Source: Cryptomeria japonica | Taxonomy: Eukaryota; Streptophyta; Pinopsida; Cupressales; Cupressaceae | Length of the DNA stretch: 64,000 bases | NCBI RefSeq assembly: GCF_030272615.1 | Contig: NC_081415.1 | Coordinates: forward strand, 371,197,667-371,261,666 | Direction of reading: 5' to 3' | Program-made: the position numbers and the translations under genes | Notes under the pieces: generated by a model | Told to the model about the DNA's origin: nothing | The model's input: the letters and a program-made list of their open reading frames with translations, nothing else | Database searches by the model: none | In this document: positions 47,764-58,517 of the stretch, piece by piece | Position numbering within the stretch: position 1 is the stretch's first letter | Layout of the letters: each line of letters begins with the position of its first letter

Positions 47764-49772
47764 TTAGTTCAGTGGTCCATTGGCCTATTCCAAAGACTCA
47801 TAGGCTATTTGGAAAAGAGAATTAGGGTTTCCAACCTTTGTCGAGATCTGCACGAGCTTTTTAGGGTTTGTCAGGAGGGAATTCTTCACTTCTTCTTATG
47901 GTTTCCTTCTGGGTTTTCCATGAACTCCAAGTTGGCATAACATGCATTTGATTCTTTGGTGAAGTCAGAACTTACTATTTTTAGTAAGTTAGGGTTTGGC
48001 TGTTTGGTTGATGCAGTTCTACTGAGCTTTCCAAGCTCTTTCTCTAGGTGCGAAGATTATGTTTTCCGGAGCGGTATTTCTTGACTTACTATTTTTAGTA
48101 AGTGGCTGGCATTTCTATTTTTAGCAGTCTCGGACAAGGTCCTGACTCAACACAGTTTAGTGGTCTTCATCGCACAGCATCATCCTTGATTTTGGTATTA
48201 ATCAGTATTGGAGTTATAAGTTATTTAATTAAATATTATTTCCTTATCCTAAGGTTTGATATTTAATTATTTTTATTACTGATTAATTGTGTTATGGGGC
48301 AAATTAGGAAAAATATCTATCTGCCAACAACATTGTTATTTTCCTAAGTCAATGGCATTAAAAAAGGTGGCGTTGAGAAAGATGAAATATTTCATGTTTT
48401 TATTATTTTATATCACAAAGTTGTCACCTAGGAAAAAGTTCGAACTTTGCCTAGGGATTTGGGAAAATTAATGCCATGTCTAGGGGAGGCTATGACATGA
48501 AATGAAATTGAATTTCAATGGTTTTGGGCGCCATTTGCATTTGAATTTCAGAGGGAAAAATCTATAAATAAAGGTGCTTGGCCTCTCATTTGGTATCAAA
48601 TGAATTTGCATCGTTATGCTACCAAATTGGCGATTGAAAAATCTGAGCTTCGAAGTGTGGCTTCCTAGCTAAGTCTCAGTTTCGTACTTGCAAGATAGTA
48701 CCTAGTTGTGTTCATGTATTCCCAGTGTTGTTGGTGAGTGAGTTGCAGATTGTGGAGTGTTTTGATTGAGATTGGAGAGTTTTCTGGTTGCTGGTCGCGA
48801 GACTGCTGAAAGTGTATTTTGCTCGCACCTCTTGGCCAGGCGATTCCATCATTCTGGGTACCGGCTCATCCTTCCTTCCTACCACTGGCGATGCATATTG
48901 TAAGTTTTTAGCATCTTATTTTGAGTGTGGTTTTCTATATTGAAAATCGAACTTCTCGGGTTAGGCGTGGGGTTTAGTGAATGCATTGGGAAGCGTGCAA
49001 AATAAATATGGGTGTTTCGATGGCTTCCCTTGGATTTGTTCTCATTGTGGCGGGTATAGCAATTGTTTAGAACAGATTTTGGGTGAATTGGGTGAGTAAT
49101 GAGAGAGTTATGAGCGTTTTAGTGAATCCACAGGTTGAGGGTTTTGCAATTCCAACCTGCAGATTTTTTATGTTAGCAGAAATTTCATGTTCTTATTTGG
49201 ATGTTCAGCATTACCCTCTTCTCACATTATCTTGATTATTGTAAGGTTAAGTAGTAGTACTACTAACCAATTTTGCCTTGTAACTCTCACCCCGCTAAAA
49301 AGTGGAAGAGGCTGGCTTGCCACCTATTTTCAAGTAAATTGTAATTCAGTTCTCCCACTGCATAAGTGGTCGAGTGATGTCTGATTGTAATGGTCCTCCC
49401 TCTGCATAAGCGGTTGAGTTGAGTTTGTTTTGTAATTTCAGTCCTCCCGCTGAAATATCGCGGTTGAGTGATTTGTGCCTTTGTATGTTTCTCTTGGCTG
49501 GTTCACCGCCAAGTTTCTTGCATTCCTACTAGATAAGCGGAAGGGAGTGGCTTGCCGCCCAAGAATTGTATTGTTTCCAGTTATTTGAAGCTAACAATCC
49601 CCTCAACACCGTATGCTCTCACCTTCCCACATTGGGCACTTGGTGATCAGAAAGTGGAAGGGTTGCATTTTCCAGCAAGTTTTCAGTTTATGCTTTCTAA
49701 CCTTAACGGGTCATCTGTTTGTGGATGATTATTATTGGCCTAAAAAACAAAAAAAATAACTGGGATATTACA
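47739..49772 (+). repeat. 3' LTR of A
   Basis: 2034 bp, near-identical to 42211-44250. Palindromes at 47970-47989 and 48084-48103. Confidence 0.95.
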
Positions 49773-50201
49773 GAAACTCGGACTCATCGATAACTTGATC
49801 AGCACAAAAAATTTAAAAACTTCAGACTTAGCAAAAACTAGAGGAAAAACTAGACAATAACTTAGCAAATTAATCAAATATTTGAAAATACATAATTTTT
49901 TTAAAATATTCTTCAAAAATATACACATATACTAAATTTGTGGAGCATATTATTGATTTCCATCATATATAAATCAAAATTTGATTTTAATACATACCAT
50001 AGACCAAAAAACAAGTGCAACCTCTCAATACATATGAAGTTCAAGTTTCAATATGAAAGAAAATTATAAATCATAATTGTTTTCTATGACTAAAGCTAAA
50101 AAAAATTGTTGCCACAATGTGGGTGTTGCTGAAGTAAATGGTATAGCTACAACATCCTCAATAGGTGCCTCATCCATAGCAATAAGATCAAGCTATGTAT
50201 G

Positions 50202-50404
50202 TTAAGAACTTGCCCCTAATGGCTGACTGACCTCGCCTTCTACCTCCTCATATGTTGCCACATTCACTTTCCATTCAATTGCCTCCGTCTCCAAATCAGC
50301 TAACTCATCATTAGTTAGCAATGGGTCCACATCTACATCACCAAGCTCAGCAATCCAATTTGAAAATGCATCAATGTCATCAAAGTCAAGTGCTTCATGT
50401 GAAA
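50202..50404 (-). pseudogene. hAT transposase C-terminal tail fragment
   Basis: The minus strand reads an open stretch of about 66 codons rich in Asp/Glu (DFDDIDAFSNWI..., then ...EAIEWKVNVATYEEVEGE) and ends with TAA at 50202-50204. The Asp-Asp-Ile-Asp..Trp-Ile start resembles the DDIDWID segment after the dimerisation domain of the intact hAT (near 23150). The rest of the transposase is missing. Confidence 0.4.
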
Positions 50405-51344
50405 CTTGCTAGATAGAACCCAAAACTCAATGGAGTTTGATAATTTGTCGATGATATGGCATTCCTCATGAAAAACCCCTATCCAAATTTTGGAATTTCT
50501 AATGAATGTGAGGAGTCTCTGCTATCATCCTAGACTCCTGGTAAATGTCACATGAAAAATATTGATTTTCATCCTGCCAACAAATATCAACCATCAAGCA
50601 CAAAGAACCATAATAAATGTCATATGAGAAATATTGTTGTTCATCCTTCCAAGCTTCCAACAAATATCAACCATCAAATGCAGAGTACCATGATAAATGT
50701 CGTATGAGAAACACTATTGTTCATTCTTCCAATGAATATTAACCATCAAATCCAATGTATCAGAATAAGGGTCATATGATAAATATTGTTGTTCATCCTT
50801 CCACCAAAAAGCAATCATCAATCTATCACAAGCAAAGTATAGCCATGAATCTAGTAACAAGAATAATAATGATTGCCCCCTAAAAATGCTTGAAAGTGTT
50901 TACTTGAGTATTCTATTTGAATGGTTCTAAGAGAGTAAATGGGAATAACAAAATAACATAATATAACCATAACAATTACTTGAAATAATGTTCTAGAAAG
51001 ATGTCTTTTATAATTTTATTCATTCATTTATCGAATGTGTAGTAGTTATAGGAACTTCATGTATGCGTTCCTTGACTATGAGTACAATAGGATATATATA
51101 GCAAAGCCAACAGTTGAGAACTCCAACAATTGGGGACTAATTGCTTAATTATAAAATAACTGATTTTATTTGTTGCCAAATGATAGAAAGCACATTAACT
51201 TTTTAATGTTTGGTGGACAAAGAATTATATCACTTTTGGTCATTTTTCATGCAAAAATTGCCATGCATTTTTTATAAACTTGGCATCAAGTTACTCACTA
51301 CCAGATCTAGCTTGCAAGTACTTGTTGAGTTTTGCAACTATGCA
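50405..51344. other. Rest of small hAT, no gene
   Basis: A/T-rich. Three or four related ~65-base units with CATATGA(G/T)AAA(C/T)A(C/T)T.TTGTTCATCCTTCC and ACCATCAA words occur at 50550-50790. No coding potential. Confidence 0.4.
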
Positions 51345-51352
51345 AAATAAAG

Positions 51353-51665
51353 AATCATGAAGTTGTAATCTAAACATGTATAGACATGAAATTTTGTAAG
51401 CAATAAAATGAATTGAAAATCTAGATAGAAGATAGAACAAAATGGTTAGAAAACAAAGCAAGATGTAAAAGGATGGCACAACCACTAGAGTGACCTTTAA
51501 GTGTGTAACTCAAACAATGAAATGAACAGATGTTTTACTTTCAACAAACGCATAAATTCTTCTAGGGCTCAAGTAAACATTCCAAAAATCAAACGAGTAT
51601 CTAAAAGGAGGTGTACATGTGTTACAACCATGCGGGGATATAAACACAGTTGCATTAATCAACAC
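51353..51665 (+). repeat. Y LTR 3 (continued)
   Basis: Resumes the Y LTR after the hAT with AATCATGAAGTTGTAATC, then the same blocks as 40570-40920 (GACATGAAATTTTGT, AGGATGGCAC, ACTTTCAACAAACGCA). Similarity fades after about 51665. Confidence 0.65.
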
Positions 51666-52052
51666 ACTTTGACATTCGTAAAGTACTTTGGCATTTTATT
51701 CTATGTTTGAGGGTAAAGTAGTGTTATGTGTTTGATCTAAATAGGATCAAGTCTGATAAAGACCATAGCTTCTAGAAAAATGTTTTCGCAAGAACTGTGT
51801 CAAGTAGCAAATGTGATATTCAACATTAGTACTGCCTATCAAGCTTAACTCTGACAGCGTCTAAAGTCATTGTATTAATCCAATTAAGTTAGACTTAATT
51901 TTTTTTCATAACACTATCTCCTAATTGAACATGCTATGATCTTGTCACTTTTAGTTCTGATATTCTCTTTTAAACTGTAAATTTGTTTTTTTTTTTAAAC
52001 AAAAAAAAAGTCCTATATTACTTTATTTATATAGAGAATATACATTAACAAA
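51666..52052. other. Spacer
   Basis: A/T-rich, with T- and A-runs near 51985-52010. No feature recognised. AACAA at 52048-52052 is the candidate left target duplication of element C. Confidence 0.35.
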
Positions 52053-52440
52053 TGTTAAGGATGTAGCCTCATTCGGATTGAAGCAAGCAATATATTATGA
52101 TACATATATATATGTGTTTGAATAGAAATACATATATATATTTAATGAAAGTAACATTAACATATTATCATTGTATCCGATGACTTTCAAATCGTATTTG
52201 GTATTACTACTACCGAACTGTTATCAAACACAATAGTATCGAGCACCGTAAGTAAATTCGGTGCATAACTAATAATGGTTGACAATGTATAGTGAAGCGC
52301 TATGGCTACGTAGAGGCATGACCCCTACGTGGTGTAATACCATCCAGTTGAGAATCCTTTATTCAAAGCATTAGTGCTCGACCGACACTACCAAAATTTG
52401 ATCAACTCAAGAACAATTGCACTCAAGAAGAATCTCGACT
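52053..52440 (+). repeat. 5' LTR of C (3' limit uncertain)
   Basis: First ~200 bases match 56356-56555 apart from a shorter TA/TG repeat. The end of the LTR and the PBS are not recognisable. Confidence 0.75.
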
Positions 52441-52453
52441 AATTACAAGAGGG

Positions 52454-55400
52454 ATGGGTCCAAACAAAGAGGGAGAAATTCAAGCACTACATGCTAACAC
52501 AAGCAACAAAGGAAAGAAAAAGAAGTTCAAACGGAAGAGAGGAAATAATCACAAAAACAGAGACTTCTCCAAGATTCAATGCTACAGGTGTGATAAATTT
52601 GGACACACTCATAGGTTTTGCCCAGAAAGAAAGAAAGCCCAAGCAACCATAGCTGAAGTCAAGGAAGTAGAGAATCCTCTATTCTTCTTAGCCTTATCAA
52701 GCGAACTAAATTCAAACAAACATATGTAGATAATCGATAGCGGAGCATCACGACACATAACCAGATTTAGAGATCAATTCGAAACCTTTGAAGGGCACTC
52801 AACTGAAGAAGTTACAATTGGAGACAATTCTACCTATCCAGTGAAAGGAATTGGGACCTTCTCAATTCAATTAAGAACAGGAGTTACATTACAATTGAAA
52901 GATGTTCTTTTTGTACCGGGTATCAAAACGAATTTGGTCTCTATTTCAGGACTAGCTGATCAAGGATATCGCGTCACCTTCCATGAAGATAAAGTTCTAC
53001 TCTGGCCTAAAAATTCCAACATAAAGAATGCTATTCCTCTAGGATCTAGAGATGGTAGTTTATATAAACTATGTAATGCTAAAAAACAAGCACTAAATCT
53101 TGAAGTAGCAAATTCTAATGAAATTTGGCATAGAAGATTAGGACATCTTTGATTTGGTGCCCTACCTTCTATAGGAAAGATCACCACAGGATTACCCAAT
53201 CTAAAATCTGATCATGTTGGAACTTGTAAAGGATGTGCTCTAGGGAAGAACTCAAAAGGGTCCTTTCCTTCAAGTGAACACAAATCAAAAGTTGTACTAG
53301 AACTTGTCCACACTAATATGTGTGGTCCAATGTCATTACCATCATTAGGGGGATTTTTGTATTACGTGATATTTGTTGATGACTACTCTAGGAAAACTTG
53401 GATCTATTACATAAAACTCAAAGAATCAAATGAAGTGTTATTGAAATTCAAAGAATTTAAAGCCTTAGTGGAAAATCAAACTCGTAAGAAAATAAAGACT
53501 CTAAGATCAGATAATGGGGGTGAATATATCTCTGAAAATTTTAAAGAATTCTGCATTTCCGTTGGGATTAAGAGGGAGTATATAGTGCCTTGTAATCCTC
53601 AATAGAATGGAGTCGCAGAAAGGAAAAACAGAACCATCATCGAAGCCGCTAAAGCCATGATGCATGATCAAAATCTACATATCTCATTCTGGGCTAAAGC
53701 CTCAAATACAACTGTGTATTTCAAAACAGATGCCCACATTCAATCTTAGAGAATATAACACCTGAAGAAGCCTTTACAAGGAATAAACCAGATTTAAGCC
53801 ATCAAAGAATCTTTGGTTGTCACGTGTATATTCACGTTCCTAAAGAAAAGAGGACCAAACTAGAACCCTCTGGGAAGAAAGGCATATTTGTTGGCTACAG
53901 TGAAACCACTAAAGGATACAGAGTCTATATTCCAAGACGAAGATCTATTGAAATTAGTAGAGATGTCAAATTTGAAGAAGATGCTCCTTATAAACTCTCT
54001 CTAAGTGCAGAAGATGATCAAACCACAGAATCAGATGAAAATCCTACAATTGAGAATCAGAGGGAGAATAGCAAAGAAGATCATGAACCTCAATCATCTA
54101 GTTTTGAGAATGCTGAAAATCCTAACAACAAGAAAAGACCACTATGGGCAAGAAAGATGATTGAAGAAAATAATGTGGAACCTAATGAAATCTTCAGAGA
54201 GAATAAGAAAACAAGAAGTCAATCATGCTATGTTGCACTCATGACCAAGCTTACAAAATCTGAACCATCAAATGTTGAAGAGGCTTTAACATGTCAAGCT
54301 CGGAAAGATGCAATGATTGAGGAATACCAACCTATCTTAAAAAATGATGTCTGGGACATTGTACCTAGACCAAAAGACAAATCAGTTGTCTCTTCAAAGT
54401 GGTTATTCAAAATCAAATATGCACCAGATGGTAGTATTGAAAAACACAAAGCCAGATTCGTTGCCAGGGGGTTTTCTCGAAAGGGTGGAATTGACTACAA
54501 AGAGACATTTGCTCCAGTTGCCCGATATACTTCTGTAAGAACCATTATTGCCATTGCAGCGTCTAAAGGATACATCAAATGGACGTAAAGACTGCATTTT
54601 TAAATGGTGTTATTGAGGAAGAAGTATATATAGAACAACCTGAAGGCTTTGCTACACATGATAGAAACCTCTATGTGTGTAAACTGAAAAAAGCTCTCTA
54701 CGGCCTTAAGCAAGCTCTCAGGGCATGGTATGAAAGGATAGATAGTTATCTCTCCAAGCTAGGATATTCTAAAAATGAAGCAAATCCTAACATATACTTC
54801 AAAATATCGAATGGTAACATGTTAATACTTGTTCTCTATGTTGATGACTTGTTGATAACAGGAGAAGATCATCTTATTGCAAAATGCAAACAAGATCTTG
54901 TGGCTGAATTTGATATGAAGGATCTAGGTCTTCTGCACTATTTTCTGGGTCTAGAAGTATGGCAAAAAGAGAATTATATTTTCCTAAATCAAGGAAAATA
55001 CACCACTGATATCTTGACCAAATTTGGTATGATGGATTGTAAACCTCTATCCACTCCAATGGAAACAAATCTTCATAAGCTCAAAAGTGAAGCAGTAGAT
55101 TCAAAACCTACAGATCGTACATACTATAGACAGATTATTGGATCTCTTATGTACCTGGTAAACACTCGCCGTGATATTTGTTACGCTACTAATGTGTTAA
55201 GTCATTTCATGTGTGAACCCAAGAAGATTCACCTAATGGCTGCTAAGCATATTCTGAGATACTTGCATGGTACTAGTGGACTTGGCCTAAAGTATGAAAA
55301 TGTTGAGATACAACTCCAAGGGTATTCTGATTCTGACTGGGCAGGCAGTTCCATTGATCGTAAAAGTACAACGGGGTGTTGTTTTAGTCTTGGATCGGCT

Positions 55401-55779
55401 ATGATATCCTGGTTTAGCAGAAAACAGTCAACAGTCGCTCAGAGTTCCACTAAAGTTGAATATATGGCTGCCTCCATGGGAGCTCGTGAAGCAGTGTGGT
55501 TAAGGAAATTGCTAGTTGGACTATTTGGGAAGCCCCTGAACCCCACTGTGATTCACTGTGATAATCAAAGTTGCATCAAACTTTCTGTAAATCCCATTTT
55601 TCATAATCGATCCAAGCATATAGAAATCCCTTACCATTACATAAGAGATATGGTAGACAGAGATGTTATCAAATTGACCTACATCAACACTGAAGGCAAA
55701 GTGCCGACATATTCACCAAACCTCTTGCAAAGTTGAAAGTGGAGTACTTTAGAGGTAAACTTGGTATGACTAAATTATA
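52454..55779 (+). pseudogene. pol: copia gag end and pol of C
   Basis: Starts in the last part of gag with an intact CX2CX4HX4C zinc knuckle (52588-52630). Protease follows with Asp-Ser-Gly-Ala (about 52736-52747). In integrase the first catalytic Asp of the HTD-type motif is Asn (AAT 53315-53317); the second Asp (SDNGGE, about 53510) and the Glu (VAERKNRT, about 53616) remain. RT spans about 54290-54960 with intact YVDD near 54840. RNase H follows (about 55320-55700). Stops: TAG 52727, TGA 53150, TAG 53603. Frameshifts lie near 53720, 54570 and 55702. The natural end is TAA at 55777-55779. Enzymatically dead by both frame and integrase active-site loss. Confidence 0.93.
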
Positions 55780-56355
55780 ATTGAAATTTCTGATATTGAA
55801 TCTCAGTCATATGTAATTTGATATATTCATGAATATTTTTGATGCAATATTGCAATTATGTGTTATGTCATGAAAGGTGACGATCTTTCATGTGATGTAT
55901 GTGTAAGATCGCTATTGTAAGGTGACGACCTCAACAATAGCCTGATCTATTTTCAAAATTGACTACATTAAGTTGTTGTCCCGGAATGTGCCGGAAATCT
56001 TGATACTAAATTTGTTATGTTGAGTTATTGATTTGTTATCATTAAGTGTTGTTCCGAAATATGTCGGAAGTTATGATAACAATGCCGAATGTCATGATAC
56101 CAAAATTATTGCACCTGTGATAATGACAATTTTACAGTTGTCACTAAAATCAAGGTTGTTATCTGATAGACTTCATGTAATTGTTGTCCCAGAGTGCTGG
56201 ATATCAGATAATTCATATCTCCCTGAGATATGAAGTATTTCACTGGCAAGCATTACTGACTGAATGTATATGCTCATGCCAAATGAATATATATCTAGAA
56301 TGTTGTTCCTTAAAAACATAATTATGAAATTCAATCCTCTTTTGCTAAGAGGGAG
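55780..56355 (+). other. 3' untranslated region and purine tract of C
   Basis: Contains three related units with TTGTTCCGAAATATG/TTGTCCCGGAATGTG and GAAGTTATGATAC words (55975-56200), and two copies of an AAGGTGACGA(C/T)C block (55876, 55919). The purine tract AAGAGGGAG (56347-56355) abuts the 3' LTR. Confidence 0.65.
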
Positions 56356-56555
56356 TGTTAAGGATGTAGCCTCATTCGGATTGAAGCAAGCAATATATTA
56401 TGATACATATATATATATATATATATATCTGTGTGTGTGTGTGTGTTTGAATAGAAATATATATATAATGAAAGTAACATTAACAAATTATCATTGTATC
56501 CGATTACTTTCAAATCGTATTCAGTATTACTACTACCGAACTGTTATTAAGCACG
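56356..56555 (+). repeat. 3' LTR of C (first 200 bp)
   Basis: Repeats 52053 onward and stops abruptly at 56555, where B begins. GCACG (56551-56555) is the expected left target duplication of B. Confidence 0.9.
56407..56446. repeat. (AT)n(TG)n microsatellite in C 3' LTR
   Basis: (AT)11 then (TG)8-9. The same place in the 5' LTR has only a short ATACATATATATATGTGTTTG, so one LTR copy changed after insertion. Confidence 0.95.
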
Positions 56556-57247
56556 TGTAATGTCCCCTTCTCACTGATGACCTTCCAGTGGTCCATTAGC
56601 CTATTCCTGAGACCCGTAGGCTAGGTGGAATGAAGAATGAGGGGTCCAACATTGATGAAACGAGGACTTACTATTTTTAGTAAGTCAGGAAATGGCCATT
56701 CTAGTGTTACTGTCCTACCGAGCTCTCCATGTTTTGCCTCTAGACGCGATGATCATGCTTTTCTGAGCATTAGTTCTTGACTTACTATTTTTAGTAAGTT
56801 GCAATGTGGCACAATTCTATTTTTGGCAGTAGACAGGGTTCTGATTCTGCAACAGTTCTGTGGTCATCCTGGCTCAGTTTCATCCTACTTGTGTTAATAA
56901 TCAGTACGGGAGTCATATGCGACATAATTAAATATTATTTCCTCATCCTAAGGTTTAATATTTAATTAATCTGATTATTTGCGATTGATTTATTAAAATT
57001 GGCATTAATGCCTATTTTATCCTAATTGTTTGGCGAAACTCATGTGTACTATGGGATGGCGAAATATTTTAGAGGAATATTCTGTTATATTGCATCTCCA
57101 TTATTTGCCAAGTAATTAACGTGGGTCCCTTCCCTTTTGGCATGAGGTTTGACTTATGAAAAGTGGCGCTACACTTGGGTGAAATGAAATGCAAATGAAG
57201 GAGTGGCGTTTGGAGGAATTTGCATTTGATTTTGGTTGCTGAAGAGT

Positions 57248-57255
57248 TATAAATA
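57248..57255 (+). promoter_or_regulatory. LTR TATA box of B
   Basis: TATAAATA at the same place as in the A LTRs. About 1.2 kb of transcribed LTR leader follows. Confidence 0.7.
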
Positions 57256-57961
57256 AGAGCCTTGGGCTCTCATTTGAGACATCTTTGAAAATTGCATTGT
57301 TATGCTGCCGGTTTGGCTATTGAAAATCTGAGCTTCGAAGTTGGCTTCCTAGCTGAGTCTCAGTTTCGTACTTGCAAGATAGTACCTAGCTATGTCCTTG
57401 TGTTCCCATTGCTGATTGGTGAATAAGTTGCAGATTATGGAGTGTTCTATGTTGGATTTGAGTGTTTCTGGTTGCTGGTCGCGGGACTGCTGAAAGTATA
57501 TTTTGCTCACACCTCTTAACCAGGCGACTCCATCATTCTGGGTACCGACTCATCCTTCCTTCCTAGCCATGGTGATACAATGTGTGAGTTTTTAGCAGTT
57601 TTAAATGAGCAATGAATTTACTAGATAAAATCGAACTTCCCAGGTATAGCGTGGGTTTTTGCACTTGCATTGGGATGCGTGCCAAATGAATAGTGGGTTG
57701 TTTGGGTTGTAGTTTGGATGGGATGTTGTTGTTAGTATTATATTGTGGGATTGGGATTGATTTGAATTGATTCGGGTGAAAAATGAGGGAGTTATGAGTA
57801 TTTTGATGTTTCCATAGGCTGCTGAATTGTACTTTCAGCCTGCAGATTAGTTGTAACAAAAAATTATAGTCTTGTTGTCTGCAATTACTCTTCTCAGCTC
57901 ATCTCTATTTTGTAAGGTTGTTTCAGTAGTACTGATCATCCTTTCTTTCTGCTTCTATTTG

Positions 57962-58260
57962 TAATTCCCACTGCATAAGTGGAAGAGGCTGGCTTGCTGC
58001 CTTCTAAGTTTTGTAACTCAGTTTTTGCACTCAATCCTCCCACTGAATAAGTGGTCGAGTGATAAGTTCAATACAATGGTCCTCCCGCTGAAATATGCGG
58101 TAGAGTGATAGCTTAATGTAATGTCCTCCCGCTGAAACACGCGGTAGAGTGATTGAATTTCAGTTTCTTGTCATTTTTCCCTTGGTCGGTTTACCACCAA
58201 GAGTTTGGTTTCTATCCTTTTGGATAAGCAGAAGGGGCTGGCTTGCCGCCCAGGCATTGT
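57962..58260 (+). repeat. Repeated covarying hairpins in B LTR
   Basis: Five units near 57966, 58035, 58081, 58124 and 58213. Stem arms read CCAC/GTGG in the first two, CCGC/GCGG in the next two, and a mutated form in the last. The loop (TGAATAA, TGAAATAT, TGAAACAC) varies. Three units end GTAGAGTGA or GTCGAGTGA. Confidence 0.8.
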
Positions 58261-58460
58261 AATTTCAATTTGATTATTGTTGCTAACGATCCGCGGAACA
58301 CCGTATGCTCTCACCCTCCTAGACTGGCTCTCGGTGAACAAAAGGTGGAAGGGTTCCCTTTCAGTAGTTCGTTTTATTTCTCTAACCTTAACGGGTTGTG
58401 GTGATTGCTTGTGTCGCTTATTGTTAAAAAATCAAAAAAAAAATTACTAGGATATTACAG

Positions 58461-58472
58461 TGGTATCAGAGC
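58461..58472 (+). other. Primer-binding site of B
   Basis: TGGTATCAGAGC, complementary to initiator tRNA-Met, one base after the LTR. Confidence 0.92.
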
Positions 58473-58517
58473 TGGTTTTCCTGCCAGCCTGTGAGAGTCA
58501 GTGGGTTTGAAGTATCC

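Larger units (their letters stand above)
42211..49772 (+). mobile_element. Element A: gypsy-LTR element with foreign ORF
   Basis: 7.56 kb with LTRs 42211-44250 and 47739-49772, starting TGTAATGTCCCC and ending GGATATTACA, and a perfect 5-bp duplication GAAAC (42206-42210 and 49773-49777). PBS and purine tract are in place. The LTRs are very similar to each other, so this is a young insertion. The 3.5 kb interior encodes no gag, protease, RT or integrase. It holds a long unrecognised frame that ends in the same short tail (LLEDKQFW) as the pol of element B. A is therefore a non-autonomous member of the B family whose coding region was replaced. Confidence 0.93.
42197..51344 (-). mobile_element. 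Small hAT remnant, split by element A
   Basis: Segments 42197-42210 and 49778-51344 (about 1.6 kb). Flanking 8-bp repeats CAATAAAG (42189-42196) and AAATAAAG (51345-51352) match 7/8 and lie at one point of the Y LTR, which resumes in register after them. The ends are imperfect inverted repeats (TGTAGTCGTGAAACTCG against TGCATAGTTGCAAAACTC). Transposase remains are limited to the C-terminal piece below, so it is an internally deleted, non-autonomous copy. Confidence 0.6.
35360..51665 (+). mobile_element. Tandem gag-only retroelement array (Y)
   Basis: Order after removing later insertions: LTR tail (about 35360-35497), PBS (TGGTATCAAATA near 35500), gag 1, purine tract (40541-40551), LTR 2 (40552-41259), PBS (TGGTATCATAGC, 41263-41274), gag 2, purine tract (about 42173-42184), LTR 3 (42185-42196 then 51353-about 51665). 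Each internal region holds only a degenerate gag, about 0.9 kb, with no trace of pol. Two internal regions sharing an LTR is the pattern left by recombination between elements. X2 is nested in gag 1, and a hAT carrying element A is nested in LTR 3. Confidence 0.75.
52053..56555 (+). mobile_element. Ty1/copia element C (5'-deleted, 3' LTR split)
   Basis: LTR start TGTTAAGGATGTAGCC occurs at 52053 and again at 56356. Protease-integrase-RT-RNase H lie between, in copia order. No PBS and no N-terminal gag follow the 5' LTR, so a deletion joins LTR sequence to the end of gag around 52440. Element B entered the 3' LTR at 56556; the rest of that LTR should lie past the window end. C is a different lineage from the copia at 5821. 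Confidence 0.92.
56556..58459 (+). repeat. 5' LTR of B
   Basis: 1904 bp, TGTAATGTCCCC to GGATATTACA. Palindromes 56666-56685 and 56780-56799, TATAAATA 57248-57255, hairpin repeats 57962-58260, ACCGTATGCTCTCACC near 58300, TTAACGGGT near 58387. Confidence 0.95.
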
